The notes under the pieces are model-generated. The model was given only the letters and a program-made list of their open reading frames with translations. It was not told the DNA's origin and did no database searches. From contig CM057155.1 in NCBI GenBank assembly GCA_029962745.1, positions 29,650,483 to 29,714,482 on the forward strand: a stretch of DNA of 64,000 bases, given 5' to 3'. The DNA comes from Echinometra lucunter (taxonomy: Eukaryota > Echinodermata > Echinoidea > Camarodonta > Echinometridae). Position numbers and translations under genes: made by a program. This document shows, one piece after another, positions 23,926 to 38,066 of this stretch; position 1 is the first letter of the stretch; the number at the start of each line of letters is the position of its first letter.

Positions 23926-26900
23926 CAATAATTTGATAGAAAGATGTCAAGTAGAGAGATCCAGAGATTGAAGAAAGTATCAAGGTAGAAGGAAAACCAG
24001 ATCTAGACCCTTAAAGATCGAGGAGAGAAGATATGAAAAGAATGTGGGGTAGTGAGGTTTTTTTTTTTTTTTTTTCAAAAAACATACCAGTAATGCATTT
24101 GTCATGAATAGGCTAATTGTGAAAAACTTATATTCTCTTTTTTCTTTTCTTCATATCAGCTTGAAATGCTACGTAAGAACCAGAAGCCCATGTCAGACAA
24201 GGTTGCTGGACGAGTCTCTCGGCCTGCCAAGAAGCCCTCTACAGCCCAACCTGAGACAGCCCCATCGAGTCAAAGGTCGTTGAGTAGACGAGGGAAGGCT
24301 AAGGTCGATACAGGCCGACCCCCGAAGCATGAGAGAAAGGGAACGAGTGAATATTCATCCAAGACAGCAAGACAGAAATGGAATATGATGGAAAGAAAGG
24401 TTTGTGATGGACAGATAGTAGGATCTTATGAATATTGAAACCAGATAGCTAGATAGAAAATGTTAATGATGGAAAGAAAAGTATGTGATAGAGCTGATAT
24501 GTGGTTCATTCATTTGGCCCAGGATGATCCTTGAAATTCGACCTAATGTGCACTTTAATCTGGGCAGTTTGCAACAATTTTTTTTTATTTTTTAAAAGGA
24601 TAAGAAACTTAAATGTTTATATCTCCTTGTCATTAAAGGAGAATGCAACGCAGACATCTGTGTGCTTCCAGTGAATGAAGAAGAACAAGTAGAGTAAACA
24701 TTGAAAGTTTAAGGAAAATCCAAGAATCTGTTTAAGACTTATGAACTTTGAAAGTTTGAGTAAATCCTTATTATTGGGATCCTTGACTTGGCAATTTTGC
24801 CAGTATCTGTGATGTCATTGTGGACAACTCTCCATTCATTTTGTACACAGAATTAAACATTTTCTTATTTCCAAGAAAAATTCTTTTGATTTATTGCTTG
24901 AGTATGACATGGCTACATCAATTCTGCAAGCATTTTGGGAAGAATTATGTTGATTCCTGACTTGTAGTTTCATGTAAACCAATTTTATTGAAATATTATG
25001 TACAATATGAATTGAGAGTTGTCCACGATGACATCACAGATGCTGGCAAAGTTGCCAACTCAAGGATCCCCATAATAGGGATTTACTAAAATTTTCAATA
25101 TTTGACTTTTGAACTGATTCTAATTTCACTCAAACTTTCACTGTTCACTCTTTTTGGTCATCTTTATTCATTAAGAGCACACTGATGCCAGGGTTGCATT
25201 CTCCTTGAATAATTCTGCTTATTTCTTATACAGATCACAGACATTATAGCCCGTAGGCAAACCATATCTTACATGGAACGGGATATGGAGAGATTCATCC
25301 ACCATAGGCACAAACTCAGCAAGAAGGTTGAGAAATATCTGCTTAAACGAGACGAAGCTTTGAAGGCCGGAAACAAGGATCCCACCGTGCTGAAAGATCT
25401 TGATGAGCAGATAGATGGTTTGAACGATAACATAGAGTACGTCCAGGAACAGATTACAGAATGCCAGAGTGGCATTATGGAAGTCATGGAAGGAAAGGTA
25501 AGATAGATCAGATAGATAGATAGATAGATAGATAGAGAGAGAGGGAGAGAGAGAGGAAGATCTCGATGAGCAGATAGATGGTTCAAATGATAACATAGAG
25601 TATGTCCAGGGTGCTGTTTTATAAAACTTGCTATTATAGTAACTTTGCCATCAATGGTAACTTTCATGGAATACTGACTTTTGACTGGCTGTTGAGCAAC
25701 GTTACCATGGTAGTTACCATTGATGGCAAAGTTACTATAAAAGCAAGTGTTTATGCAACCGCACCGAGGAACAGATTACAGAATATCAGAGTGGCATTAT
25801 AGAAGTCATGAAAGGAAAGGTAAAATAGATAAGATAAATACATAGATAAGATAGGTATATAGATAGAGAGGAAGAGAGAGGAAATCATGGTGAGGAGATT
25901 GATGGGTTGAATGATAACATAGAGTATGTCCAGGAACAGATCACAGAATGAGTGTTATGTTCTTTATACACATCCAAGAATTTTGTTTACCTGTGACAGT
26001 TTCGACGACGGGCTGTCATCTTCTTCAGACAGCGACTAATTGGCGAATGATGATTTTGGCGCCAATTAGCCCGTCGTCGAAACTGTCACAGGTAAACAAA
26101 ATTCTTGGATGTGTATAAAGAACTTCACACTTATTTAATTCACCATCCTGATGAACTGATTTCGAGATCACACAATGTCAGAGTGGCAAGTGGCATTGTG
26201 GAAGTCATGGAAGGGAAGGTATGATAGATCAGATAAAAAGATAGATAAATAGATATATAGATAGATTGATAGATAGATAGATAGATGGATAGATAGATAG
26301 ATAGATAGATATATAGATAGATAGATATAGGAAGAGGAAGATTTTGATGAGCAGATGGTTAGGTAGAAATGGAAGGTAAGATGGATTGAGGCAGTGAAGG
26401 AGAGAGGAAGGTAGATAGGTAGGGAGAGAAAGAGAGAGAGAGAGAGGGAGAGATAAAGGAAGAGTATGTGTAGGGGAATAAAAGAAAGACATCGAAGCTG
26501 GTATGGTAGAGGTGTCGCAGTCTAGGGGATATGTTGCGTGGCTTTAGATCACAAGGTTAGGGTTTCAAGCTAAGTAATTGTTGCCATTAGTCCAAGTAAC
26601 CATCTTAAAGATGCAAGGTCGTGGGCTTTCATGGGGAATTTGACACTATGGGTGCTTACCCAGTAACAGGTGTTGTCCATCACTATGAGTTTTATGGCCA
26701 ACAGACCTTATGTAATGCACTGTATATTCCACCCTTTGCCCCATATGGCAAAGTCATTATCTCACTTTTCCTGGCCCGAGAATGCCCGAAGCAGGCCAAA
26801 GAAAGTTTATGGTGGGTCAGCTTGTTTTGCTGTGCTCCAGAAATGTAGCTCAGTTACAGGTATTTCCAGTGCTTTTCGCAAAGTCTGGTGTCAGCAAATT

Positions 26901-29900
26901 ATGATGCACTCCCAATGAAAACCCACAACCTTGCATCTTTAACAAATTATGGCTTATTGATATTCCAAGTTTCTCTTGGAATATTTACTCTTGGAATATT
27001 TACTTTCATGTACTCTAGTTTATGGATGAAAAGAAATTCATTATACCATCCAACCCTGCTTATACGGATCCTTTTATCAAGCAGATGCGATCCTACAATG
27101 TACCTAATGTATGTACCCTCTTCTTTCCCTCAATATCACCAGAAAATGCCGCTCAAAACTATCGTAACTGCAAACACTTATCACATGCACAAAACTTACT
27201 TATAACGCCGTAGAGATAACACCATCGCATGCATAGAGCTTTAAACCTGTTTTTATGCAGAACTCTCACATCTGATTAAATCACTAAAAGTGGAGGTGCC
27301 GTGGTTGAGTGGTTTAAGGCTTTTGACTGAAGATGCGAAAGTCGGGGGTTCGATCCCCGGCGCAGCACTTATGCCCTTGAGCAAGGCATTTTTATCCGAA
27401 TTGCTGTTTTACTGGCAAATAAATTAATGTGCTACATGTATATGCATATTGATAGCACTGGTGTATGTGTTTTTTTTCTTCAATAAAAAAAGAATCGCCA
27501 GCCAGATTATTGCTAGTCTCGATGTGGCTGGATAAACGAGGTAGAACTATTGATGAATATTTAAATTAATCTTGATGTAACTATTTTATTCTAACTATTT
27601 CTGTCTAACGTATCTTCCTAGGATGGCCAATGGGTATGTATTATAGATGGTTCATCAAGTGCGTACATATTGCTTTCATAGAGTCATAGCAGATGTTGTA
27701 TCTTTATGTTTACCTATAGCAGTTCAGAGTTTTCTTACGCTCGCAGCTTATCAGCTTCCCCTCAAATTGGCAACATTTATTCCTACTTTCAATTCTCTCA
27801 TAGTTTGAAAAAAATAGAAATGTGTATCTCATGAACCAATGTTAATACAAATTGCAAAATCTAACAAAAATTTGTGCATGAAAATAGTGATCATATATTT
27901 CATACTGCATTGTCAACTTATAGAGCTGAATGATTAATTACAAATAAATCACCTTTATTTGTGAACGGTACTTAGAGAATCAATTCAAACTTTTCTGCAG
28001 TTTGGGTTCTTTCTACTCATGTATAATGCATCAATCCTGGCATTGTTAAATTAAAAGATATTGCTGGAAAAAACTAAGGGAAGAGACTGTACTGCCATAC
28101 ATGTAGGTTTAAATGTAAAGCCCGGCACACACTATACGATCAGTCTGTGATTCCATTTTTGGTAAAATTTGTTATAGCATTTCATATGAATATTCAAACA
28201 TGTGAAATCTTAATGATCAAAGTTTTGAATAGTTGTATGGATAAAAAAAAAAATCAAAATTCCGGGCTATTGCGGGCCTCCCTGCAGGAATGAAAGCGAA
28301 CTCACTTCCGAATCGTAGTGACGTCATAACAATCTTGTGATTGGCTACGAATTCAAGCCGATTTGGCCTGTACTCCAACCACAAGGCTGGCAGTTAACCA
28401 AAATTTCAATTTTAGTATTCCTATCATTATTCTGAACTTCAAATAAGATAATTTTACTTATGCAAACTTTCATATTTAATGCTAAATGCCATTTGTTTGA
28501 CAATCGGGTCACACTCGGATCATATAGTGTGCGGCCGGCTTAACGCTTACTTAACCCGTAGAGGTGCAGTGTCACCTTTAGGAGACACTTTTGCAGTATC
28601 TGTTGGTCCAGAATGTTGGGCAGTACATATCATACATGAGCAGAAAGAGAAAAATGCACTGACAAATTTGAGCCCATTACCATCGCTGTATGGTGTGGCA
28701 TTCTCGAATTTGAGCAGTTTAAGTGTAACTAATCATTAAACTCTTTAAGTTGGCAACGCAGTGAATAATATATAATCATTATATTTCTGTGTTCTAATTG
28801 GAAATTTCTGATTCAATTTTACAATTATATGTCATTTTGGTTTATGTTATGTCCATATTTATTTTTTTCAAGCTATGTTAACGTGGAAAAAAAAAATTTG
28901 TATTGCCAATTTGAGGATTGAAGATGATTAATTTAGACCTCAAGAAAGCTCTGTACTGCTATGGGTTAAAGGTAATGAACAGTAATGGTAGCAATAAGAA
29001 ACTTGGCATGAAACTGATTAGATATAGTTCCATATTGTTCAACTTGTTTTTAAAAAAAAGATAAATGTACATGTGAGGTCATCTGGTATTTCAGTCACGA
29101 TTTCTAGTGACTTTCAGTAAAATAATGTAGATGATCACATATCAGTGGTTACATTATGATTCTGCCATAAGGCTCCGCCACTACGGCCACTCACCCTGAC
29201 CGCTTGCCATGCAGCAGTGCACAGCGCTCCGTATGCTAACAGAAATCTCATTGGTTCTACACGTGTGTGAATAAAGTATGACGCCTGCGTACAAACTCGA
29301 TATTTATTTTAATAACATTTTAACCATTTCTGAAGCAACATTTCTCAAGCAAACATCACCTATGTTTGCAGCAAGGAGTTAACTCCTTGGTTTGAAGTTA
29401 ATCATTTTGCATCAGAACATGTAGTAATTTTCATTCTAGCTGCCAAAGTAGTTAGAGATAAAGTGAAGTTCTTTTCATGAGATGGAATTGTGAAAGAAAC
29501 TGTCTCAAAGTGATTAGGAAAGGTTGATGATAAAGCACCTAAGAATTTGTGTAAGCTGTAACGTTTTGGAATCACCAAAATGATAAGAAATTGACTCATT
29601 TCTGCTGAGAAACACATGCACTGCACACTGAAATGCGTGTATGGGACTACACACAAATGTTAGGCCCAAACATTTCATCCATTTTTTTTTTTCAATATTT
29701 TGAATGTGGGGGCATTTGAAGAGCAATCCATTTCGGGCGACATTTCTACTCTGATAATCTTCCAAACTAACATAAAAAGAATGAGAAAGCTCACAAATTA
29801 TTTGTTACCTTTCCCAGAACTTAACCTTCTTTTTAAATCTCCAAAGCTCCATCTCTCCCACTAATGAACCTCTCCTGTAATGTCCCCTTGTGGTACATGT

Positions 29901-31010
29901 ATTGGTAACCCCTCTTTCAAGATATTGTTAAAATTTACCCATAATCTGATTTGATTTAATTTGATAAATGTTATCTTGTGTTTGTAACTCTACTCTTGAT
30001 TATTATTTTCTGTAATTCTGTAATTCTTTATAGGATTTTCAGCATCATGCCAGTGCAGTTAAGTTCTATTTGTTAAATACTAGTGTCATGCTTTGTTTTA
30101 CTTGTAAACTTTGCTTCATTCAGTTGCTTTTTTAACTTTGTTCTATGTGCAATAATTGTTGCTTTTGTTTACACTGTATAACGGAAATATATTGTCTGAT
30201 TGCTGGTTTAGTTTTACAGACACAAATGTGAAATCTGGCCTTGCTTTTGAAGAGCCCTGTACAAATTACAACCCTCACTTCTGCTATAAATGTCACGAAA
30301 ATTTGATTTCCATATTAAGGCTATTTATTTTTCAGTTTTCAAGGCCTGTATTCATGAAAGCAATGAATACTGCTTTTAATTATCGGGAGTGAGTGTTGTT
30401 AACTTAATGTACATGTGTCCAGTTCTGAACAGTATGAATAAATAAGTGAAATAGAGTTTGAATTGTTAATTTTAAAAAGTCATTTTTGCAGTGATATGAT
30501 TTTGTTTTGAAAGAAATATGCCAATATTACATAGTGAATTTTACACACTGGTTTAAACCGTAATGATAAATAGCATAGTTTGTGACTACAGGCCCAAGAG
30601 TTATGTGGCTTGGCTTCATTGATTGTCTTTCCAATATGACACGGTCTACAAAAATATTAGGCTTGACACCAGGTGTTTGTTTGCATTTTGTCCTGCAGGA
30701 GGAGATAGATGCTGTGGGTGCTGCTGCAGTGATTGAACAGTGTTCCTTGAGAGAGGCTAAATACATGCTGGAGCATTTCATCAACTTGGCCATCAACAAG
30801 GTTTGTTGCTTTTTATTTTGCAGTAGACAATCAGGTGATACAGTCAGTATTGCAGACCTGTGATCATCTGTGCATTTTATATATATATATATATATACAT
30901 GTATTTTTAAAAACCAAGACATGCATATAAAAATAACACTATGATCAGGATTATTATAAAGTGCTAACCTATCGTACAGTGTAATACAGAATTTTCTGAA
31001 CCCTCATATA

Positions 31011-31053
<43 letters not shown>

Positions 31054-34000
31054 GGGGTGGGGGAGGGGGCATAATGTGTTGAATTTTTTACAGTACTGAG
31101 CAACGACTAGATGTATCAATCTGAGATTCCATGACTTTTTTCTCTGATCCTTCCCGCACGTTTTGATACCAAATTTATTTACGGTGCTGGTGTCAGATTA
31201 TGATTACGAATACAAGTCGTTAAAATTTCACTATTTCTGTATATGACTGTGTACAAACCTATGGGCAAAATCAGAAACTTTCTACCCTCGTGCCAATTTT
31301 CATGCCAATCCGGTGATCCATCGATCCATGGCCGAGAATCTTCAATTCAAGTGAAGGATGTGGGCTTACCATGAAGAAGAAGAAGGGAAAGATTTGGAAT
31401 TTGATGGTTTATGTAATCTCCTGATACCACTATTTCTTTTTTCTCTCTCTGATTTTAGGGATTGAGTGCAGCACAGAAAGAATCTCAGGTCAAAGAACTT
31501 GAGGCTAAGCTACACCATGAAGAACAGAACAGTTTTGTACAGCAGACTCTACTACAACACATGATGAAAGAAAGAGAAGGAGAAGATTTGGAACTTGACG
31601 GTCTTTTTAATCATCCTAACCAAGGTACTGTACTCATGGAATATTTCGTTGTATGGAAATTTTTTGCACACTTCGCATGGCATGACACATGCACAAAAAT
31701 AAACCCCTCAAAATATTTAGTAAATTTTGCTCGTGAATACAGCCATATCCTAACTGTCTCGAAAATCAAAGATGCACGATTGATGAGAGCGAAAACAGTA
31801 GAATGATCATACGTACAGAGGGCCAAAAGGGGGTAAACTTACAGTCATTTTTCTGCTGTTCATTAACCCATTCGTGACAGAGGTCCACATTTTGTGGTTT
31901 GACCTAATAACTTTTGATGCAGAGCCCGAAAAATTATACCAAATACATGAGCAGAAAGAGCAAAAAATTCTACACAAACTGTGCCCATTTTGGTTGCGTC
32001 AATATTCATTGTTTGATGCTGAAAATTTTTTAAAGGAAAATAAGCATTAAAATCCTTAAATTGGCAATGTGATAGAAAGTTTAAAATCATCGTTTTCCCC
32101 TGCAAATTGGCAACTTTTTGACTTCTCATCATGATTTCTGGCAATTTATATTCATTTCAGATACATGACGTTTTATGAGAAAAATGTAGCAATAAAATAA
32201 GAATGTTGGTGTTGCCAATTTGAAGAATAAAAGCTGATCAAAATAGGCTTTCAATAATTCCTGTCACGAATGGGTTAATGATTGTCAGTCTCATTGTCCA
32301 TCATTAATGAACAGCACCTCCATTTCTCTCTTCCTTATATTTTCTATTCTTACTTTCTTACTTTCTCTTTTTACTTATCTCCATTGTTTTCACTCCTTTC
32401 TTTCTCTTCTTTCAATCATGGATCCATTTTTTTGCTCTTTCACTCTCAGCTTTCTTAGATTCTATTTTATTGCAGCTCTCCCCTCTTGTTTTTTTATTCT
32501 TTTCAGTCCATCGCTCTTTCATCTCCTTACATCTCTCTACATTTTTGTGTCTTGTACAGTGTCATCTTGTAGTAAGCTTATAAATATATGCTCCCATTTT
32601 CAGAATGTTTAAGCTTTAAAGGTAGGAGATCCCTTTTGCAAAATCTCTGAAAATCCGGAGGAGTTTAGGATATGCCCTTCTGATACTATTTATTTAATCT
32701 TATGGTCATACAAAAATGAAAATCTGGCTACCATCCTTGAATAAGCAAGTCGGATCAGCTCACCGGCAGAAGCGAAGCCAGCTAGCTAGCTAGCTCAGCC
32801 GCATGTAGCTTGCGGCCACCACATAATAGCAGTGCTGTACTTTATGTAACGTGAATTGTTTCGTTGTGCGCTATCTCGAAAAAAATCCGCAAAAAATTTT
32901 GGTCCGAAATAAGAGTTATCACAAATGTTAATTATTCAGTTAATTGGCCATGTACAATCCATTTTTCTTTCACAGAAGTTTTTAATAATCATTCTCCTAT
33001 AATTGAACACATATTCACACATCTTAATATTTTAGAGCTGCAAATGGGATCTCCTACAGTGTACCTTTAAAGGAAACCCAAACCCTCAAGTAAAAAATTC
33101 TATAAATCAAAGCTAAGACAGGATAACACAGATCAGCTAAAATTTGAATGGAATCAGACACCCATTAAGAAAGCACCTTTTATCTCTGTCTTTCATTCTC
33201 TTTCTTTCACATTACAACAGATAGCGAGAGTAGCAGTAGTAGCTCAAGGGCGCCCTCTCCAGTTGATATCAGGTAAGGCTTAAAGGTAACATTCAAGTAG
33301 AATAAATATTTAACCCATTACATTTATGCCTATGCATTATTTTACTTGGTTCAGTATATTTACATACATAACACAATAGAAGAGGGTCAAAAACATACAT
33401 CGCACTACACATTATTTAACTCTTTCAATTTTCAGTGGGGCATTAAAAACTACGCATCATGTATTTCCTCTCATTACTGTATAAATTCTTGCAATATTGT
33501 AAAATGAAAAGAAAAGTTGAAAAGTGAACTTTTTAACCTGCAGAGATATATTTACTTGTTAAATATAAAGTTGCACTGTAGCTTTGCAATCAAACTTGGA
33601 TGTCCACTGGTGGCATTGTGACTTATTATGTAATTGGCTAATGGGACCAGCTGGCCGACGTATTCTTTTTGCGGGACTATCTTCAGGAATTCAGTTTTCC
33701 ATGGGATAACAATTTTTGTCGTTATGAGAGGTTGAGAGTGTTTGAAATTCTTGTGAAAGTTTTAGAACTGTGGTAAGATTTGTTTTCTTGTGTTTCCAAG
33801 TTGTGCAAATGCATACATTGTTAATGCACAAAAGTTAATGAATTCCAAATAAATCAGAAAATTTTATAGTTTTAGTTACCTCATCGAAATGGTGGGCGTG
33901 AAAAGAACTGAGTGCCGTTGCATGAAAACTTGCTATTATAGTAACTTTGCCATCAATGGCAACTACCATGGCAACATTGCTCAAAAGCCATTCAAGATCT

Positions 34001-37000
34001 AGGATTCCATGAAAGTTACCATTGATGGAAAATTTACTATAATACTATAATAGCAAGTTTTATGCAACAGCACCCAGTTAAGAATGCAAAATGCAATCTG
34101 GGGTGTTTCACCGACTTACATTGACTCAAATCGCTCTTAAAGGGGGTACCCACTGCTGAAACAATGTTAGTTCATTTAAAAGAGCATGACTTCTTTAGTA
34201 GAAAATCATCTGCCTAAAGTTTTTTTAAAAGTCGTGTTGCCAAGGAAACCCCCAAATGTGGTGAGATTTCACGATATTTTTGATCCCTCAGCTGTGAGCC
34301 AGTTTCAACTGGGTACCCACTTTGACGTCAAAATGACGTCAAAGTGGGTACCATGTCACGCGATTCTAGCAAAATGCGCGCAAGGTATAATACATATTGT
34401 ACAGTCTAGCGCGCAGCACAACTGCAATGCGCGAAGCTGGGTACCCAATTTTTACGTCATACCTCATACTCAAATTTTTTGGTCAACTCTTGACTTTTTA
34501 TGAGAAAATTAGCCAAAATGCATTGATTTCGATTGAAAATCATCATATTTTTGATGTAATTTTTCTTAGACTACTATTCTCGATCATATATCAAAAAAAA
34601 TTTTACCATTGTGTAATCACTTTAACTATGGCAGGCCATTCATGCCACTGTTTGTTTTCACTAATCACGCTCTCAAGGGATGCCCAAATCATTGTCACAA
34701 ATTTGAAGACTACATTTTTTGTTTTCTCCATCAATAAGCTATAAAAAATTGTCAATTGTGCAGATTTGTGACCATGATTTGCAAATCCTTTGAGAGATCC
34801 ATGTGAGAGAAAACAGTGGCATGAATGGCCAGCCATAGTTAAGTGCAATTTCAGTCAATCTTAGTCTTTGTGAAACAATTGTTTGTGTTTTGGACAGTGT
34901 TTGATATCTCAGTCTGGTCAATAGTTTTCTTATAATGGGTTTCTCTCTTCTTCTTCCTCTGATGAATAATTTGATTACACTCGCCTGATTGGTTCATCCT
35001 TTATGTTGGCCACACCCATCTCATGAATATTCATAACAAGTAGACCAATATTATTTGGCATTGCATGTCTTGCAGCTCTTGTTGTCTTTTTGTTTCAACT
35101 CTGTCAAGATATCATCAAGAGGGCCAATCCGAAGAAGATAAAAAAATGATTGTTGTTGAACCCATTCAGGGTCCCGTTTCATAAAACTTGTTGTCAATAA
35201 CAACTTGCAATGACTATTATAAGCTACTGAAATCCTTGCATCTGATTGGCTGAAAGCAAATTTGTCATAGAAATGTAACATTTAGGGCTGTAAATTTAGC
35301 ACAGGTAGATACACAGAGATACATGTAGATAGATGGAGCAGATCTGTAGGTACAGGGTTCAGATCCCACCCTGGCATTAATGTCCTTTGGCAAGGCATTC
35401 ATCTGCATTTGCCACTCTCCTTTCAGGTGTAAAGTGAGTACCTAATATCATGGAGTCACATTCATGACAGAGGTCCACATTTTGTGGTTTAGCCTAATAT
35501 CTTTCGATGCAAAGCCCTAAAAATCATACCAAATACATGAGCAGAAAGAACAAAAAATTCTACACAAACTTTGTCCATTTTGGTTGCGTCAATATTTGTT
35601 GTTTGATGCTGAAATTTTTTTTAAAGGAAAATAAGCATTAAAATCCTTAAATTGGCAATATGATAGAAGGTTTAAAATCACCGTTTTCCCCTGCAAATTG
35701 GCAACTTTTTGACTTCTCATCATAATTTCTGTCAATTTATATTCATTTCAGATAGATGACGTTTTATAAGAAAAATGTAGCAATAAAATAAGAATGTTGG
35801 TGTTGCCAATTTGAAGAAAAAAATCTTGTCAAATTAGGCTTCAAATAATTCCTGTCACGAATGGGTTAAAAAAGCTGCATGCTAATATGATTATGTGCTG
35901 GTTCTTTTGGTGGTTCAGCTGTGACAGTTACTAATGTCTCAGCATCATGAATGTCACAACATGACAGATATGAGCACAACACAAATGGCCATTATTGATA
36001 TTATTTTTATTCCTATTACTGCGATCATATTTACTTTTATAGTTTTATAGACAAAGTCATATATAAGTCCTAATATATATAACATTTATGTAATATTCTT
36101 GTACAGCTTGAAACTATATGTAACGTCCCTATATGCTTCCAAAGAACTTTAGAAATTATTTACACTTTGCGGTTCTTATACCAAAGGGAGAAATTTTTTA
36201 AAATGTGAAATCATTTGATTGATGATATTCACTCGTATTAACTAACCGTTAAATGTCTTATGATAACAGTAAAAGACATCCTCTGCAGTTCCGGTATCCG
36301 GCAACTCATGGTGCTTAAGCTATTGGGATTCTTTCCACTATTAGATTGTAGAGTGTGTGTCAGGCTCAAGTAAACTTTAATCTTTCTCTTATCACTTTGA
36401 GTCAGGAATGTATAATATTTTTTTGGAGGGGAGGAAGGGGGCTTTACAGATGAAAATGTCACACATCAATGGAGTAATTAACGTATCAGCTTCTGGAAGC
36501 AACTTACCTGTGTAGTTAGTCTGTGTGGATGAAAGAATTCATGTTTGTTTTTATTGAGGGGGGGGGGGGGGGTACAGATGAAAATGTCACACATCAATGG
36601 AGTAATTAACATGCTTCTGGAAGCAAGTTACCTGTGTAGTTAGTCTTTGTGGATGAAAGAATTCAGTATTCTATGAGTTAAAATCATTCTTAATGAGAAG
36701 AACAAAGAATATACTGTGAATAATGCTGCAACATTTCATGCTACCATGTTATACATGTATTTTCAGTGTAATATGTTTTAACCCTATATAGCCCTGGCTA
36801 TTTTGAAATTGCATAGTCGGGGGGGGGGGGGGGGGGGGGTGGGGGGGGGCTTATTTGGCCCCCTCAGATCTCGGCTGTTGATCGTGCAATCGCGACGAAA
36901 ATCAACATGCACGTCACCAATAATGTAGTCTCCAAAACTGTATAGTCAAGTATTACAAAATTATTCAAATTTATTTTTTATTAATTAATTTATGCATAAA

Positions 37001-37886
37001 ATTAGAATTCAGCTGTCAATCTGTAACTACAGCTCTAAAACTGCTAAATTTTGGTCTAGACACTCATTTTAGGATTCTTGTCAAATGTACATCAAAAAAT
37101 GGCGGTATCAAAAAATTTTTCTTATGTATTTTATTGTTTTTAAAATTTTGTACGTATTTCTTTGTTTTTCGACTTCTTGTTTTTATTGTGTTTTCAATGG
37201 AAATCGTCGGCGACACTATTCTGATTATAAACAACATGAAATTAATTAAGAAAAAAGTCGTGAAACGTCGCGGCGTGAGCTTTTCGTGTTACGAATATAT
37301 CGCGAAAAAATGTCAAGGGGGGCCTTTTTAGCCTCCCCTCCCCCTCTCGTGCTGGATAGGGTTAAGGCAAATGTTTTGTGTATTAGAAGGCATGATATGG
37401 CTGGGGATTTGAGGAAAGTGAACAGTGAAGAATGTAAGACAGAGTGAGAGAAAGAGAAAGCAAAGGATAGAAGGAAGGAAGGAAAGGAGAGAAAGAGAGA
37501 GAGAGAGAGTGAGAGTTGTGACACCTATGTACACCCTTTTTATTCTTGGTTTCCTGAGTCCTGTATAATTTTTAACCCCATACTATGTAAACACCAGATT
37601 ATCGGTTTTGCTTTTACACTCAGATTTTTTGTCCCTTACTGTCTGCCGAACCCTTGATGCTTACACCATGCCAACCATGCTTTTTCACATTACCAGAATA
37701 TCCCTTACAAACTTTGCGGCTAGTCCAATTTGGTAAAACCGAGTGTGAACAGAAAGTAGGCTAAGCTCTTTTTGTACCCCAGGAAATAGATGGGGCTATG
37801 GGAGGGGGGGGGGGAACTTAGTCCTTTTTTCCTGGGGTTAAGCAAACTTTTGCCAGTGTAAAAAGCATTCTACTCAAAGGGATAGG

Positions 37887-37940
<54 letters not shown>

Positions 37941-37979
37941 TGAGGAGGGAGATTGATTGAGGGGAAGGAAGAGAAAGAA

Positions 37980-38026
<47 letters not shown>

Positions 38027-38027
38027 C

Positions 38028-38066
<39 letters not shown>

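Larger units (their letters stand above)
25556..26383 (+). repeat. Three copies of the 3' part of KIF21 exon 25234-25497, two split by hairpins
   Basis: Copy pieces are 25556-25610 plus 25766-25819, 25884-25950 plus 26165-26218, and a decayed 26334-26383. GATA microsatellites (25508-25534, 26240-26330) lie between. Two copies keep GGAAAG|GTA-type or GGGAAG|GTA-type donors. Confidence 0.85.

Noticed and set aside
23309..23983. Minus-strand Ser/Leu-rich frames with repeated segments
   Set aside because: Antisense of the duplicated KIF21 exon and GA microsatellites; repetition is explained by the exon copies.
27291..27367. Possible functional tRNA gene (perfect T arm, good A and B boxes)
   Set aside because: The acceptor stem is imperfect, the variable region is odd and the sequence continues into a SINE-like tail (CACTTATGCCCTTGAGCAAG). 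Better read as a tRNA-derived SINE head.
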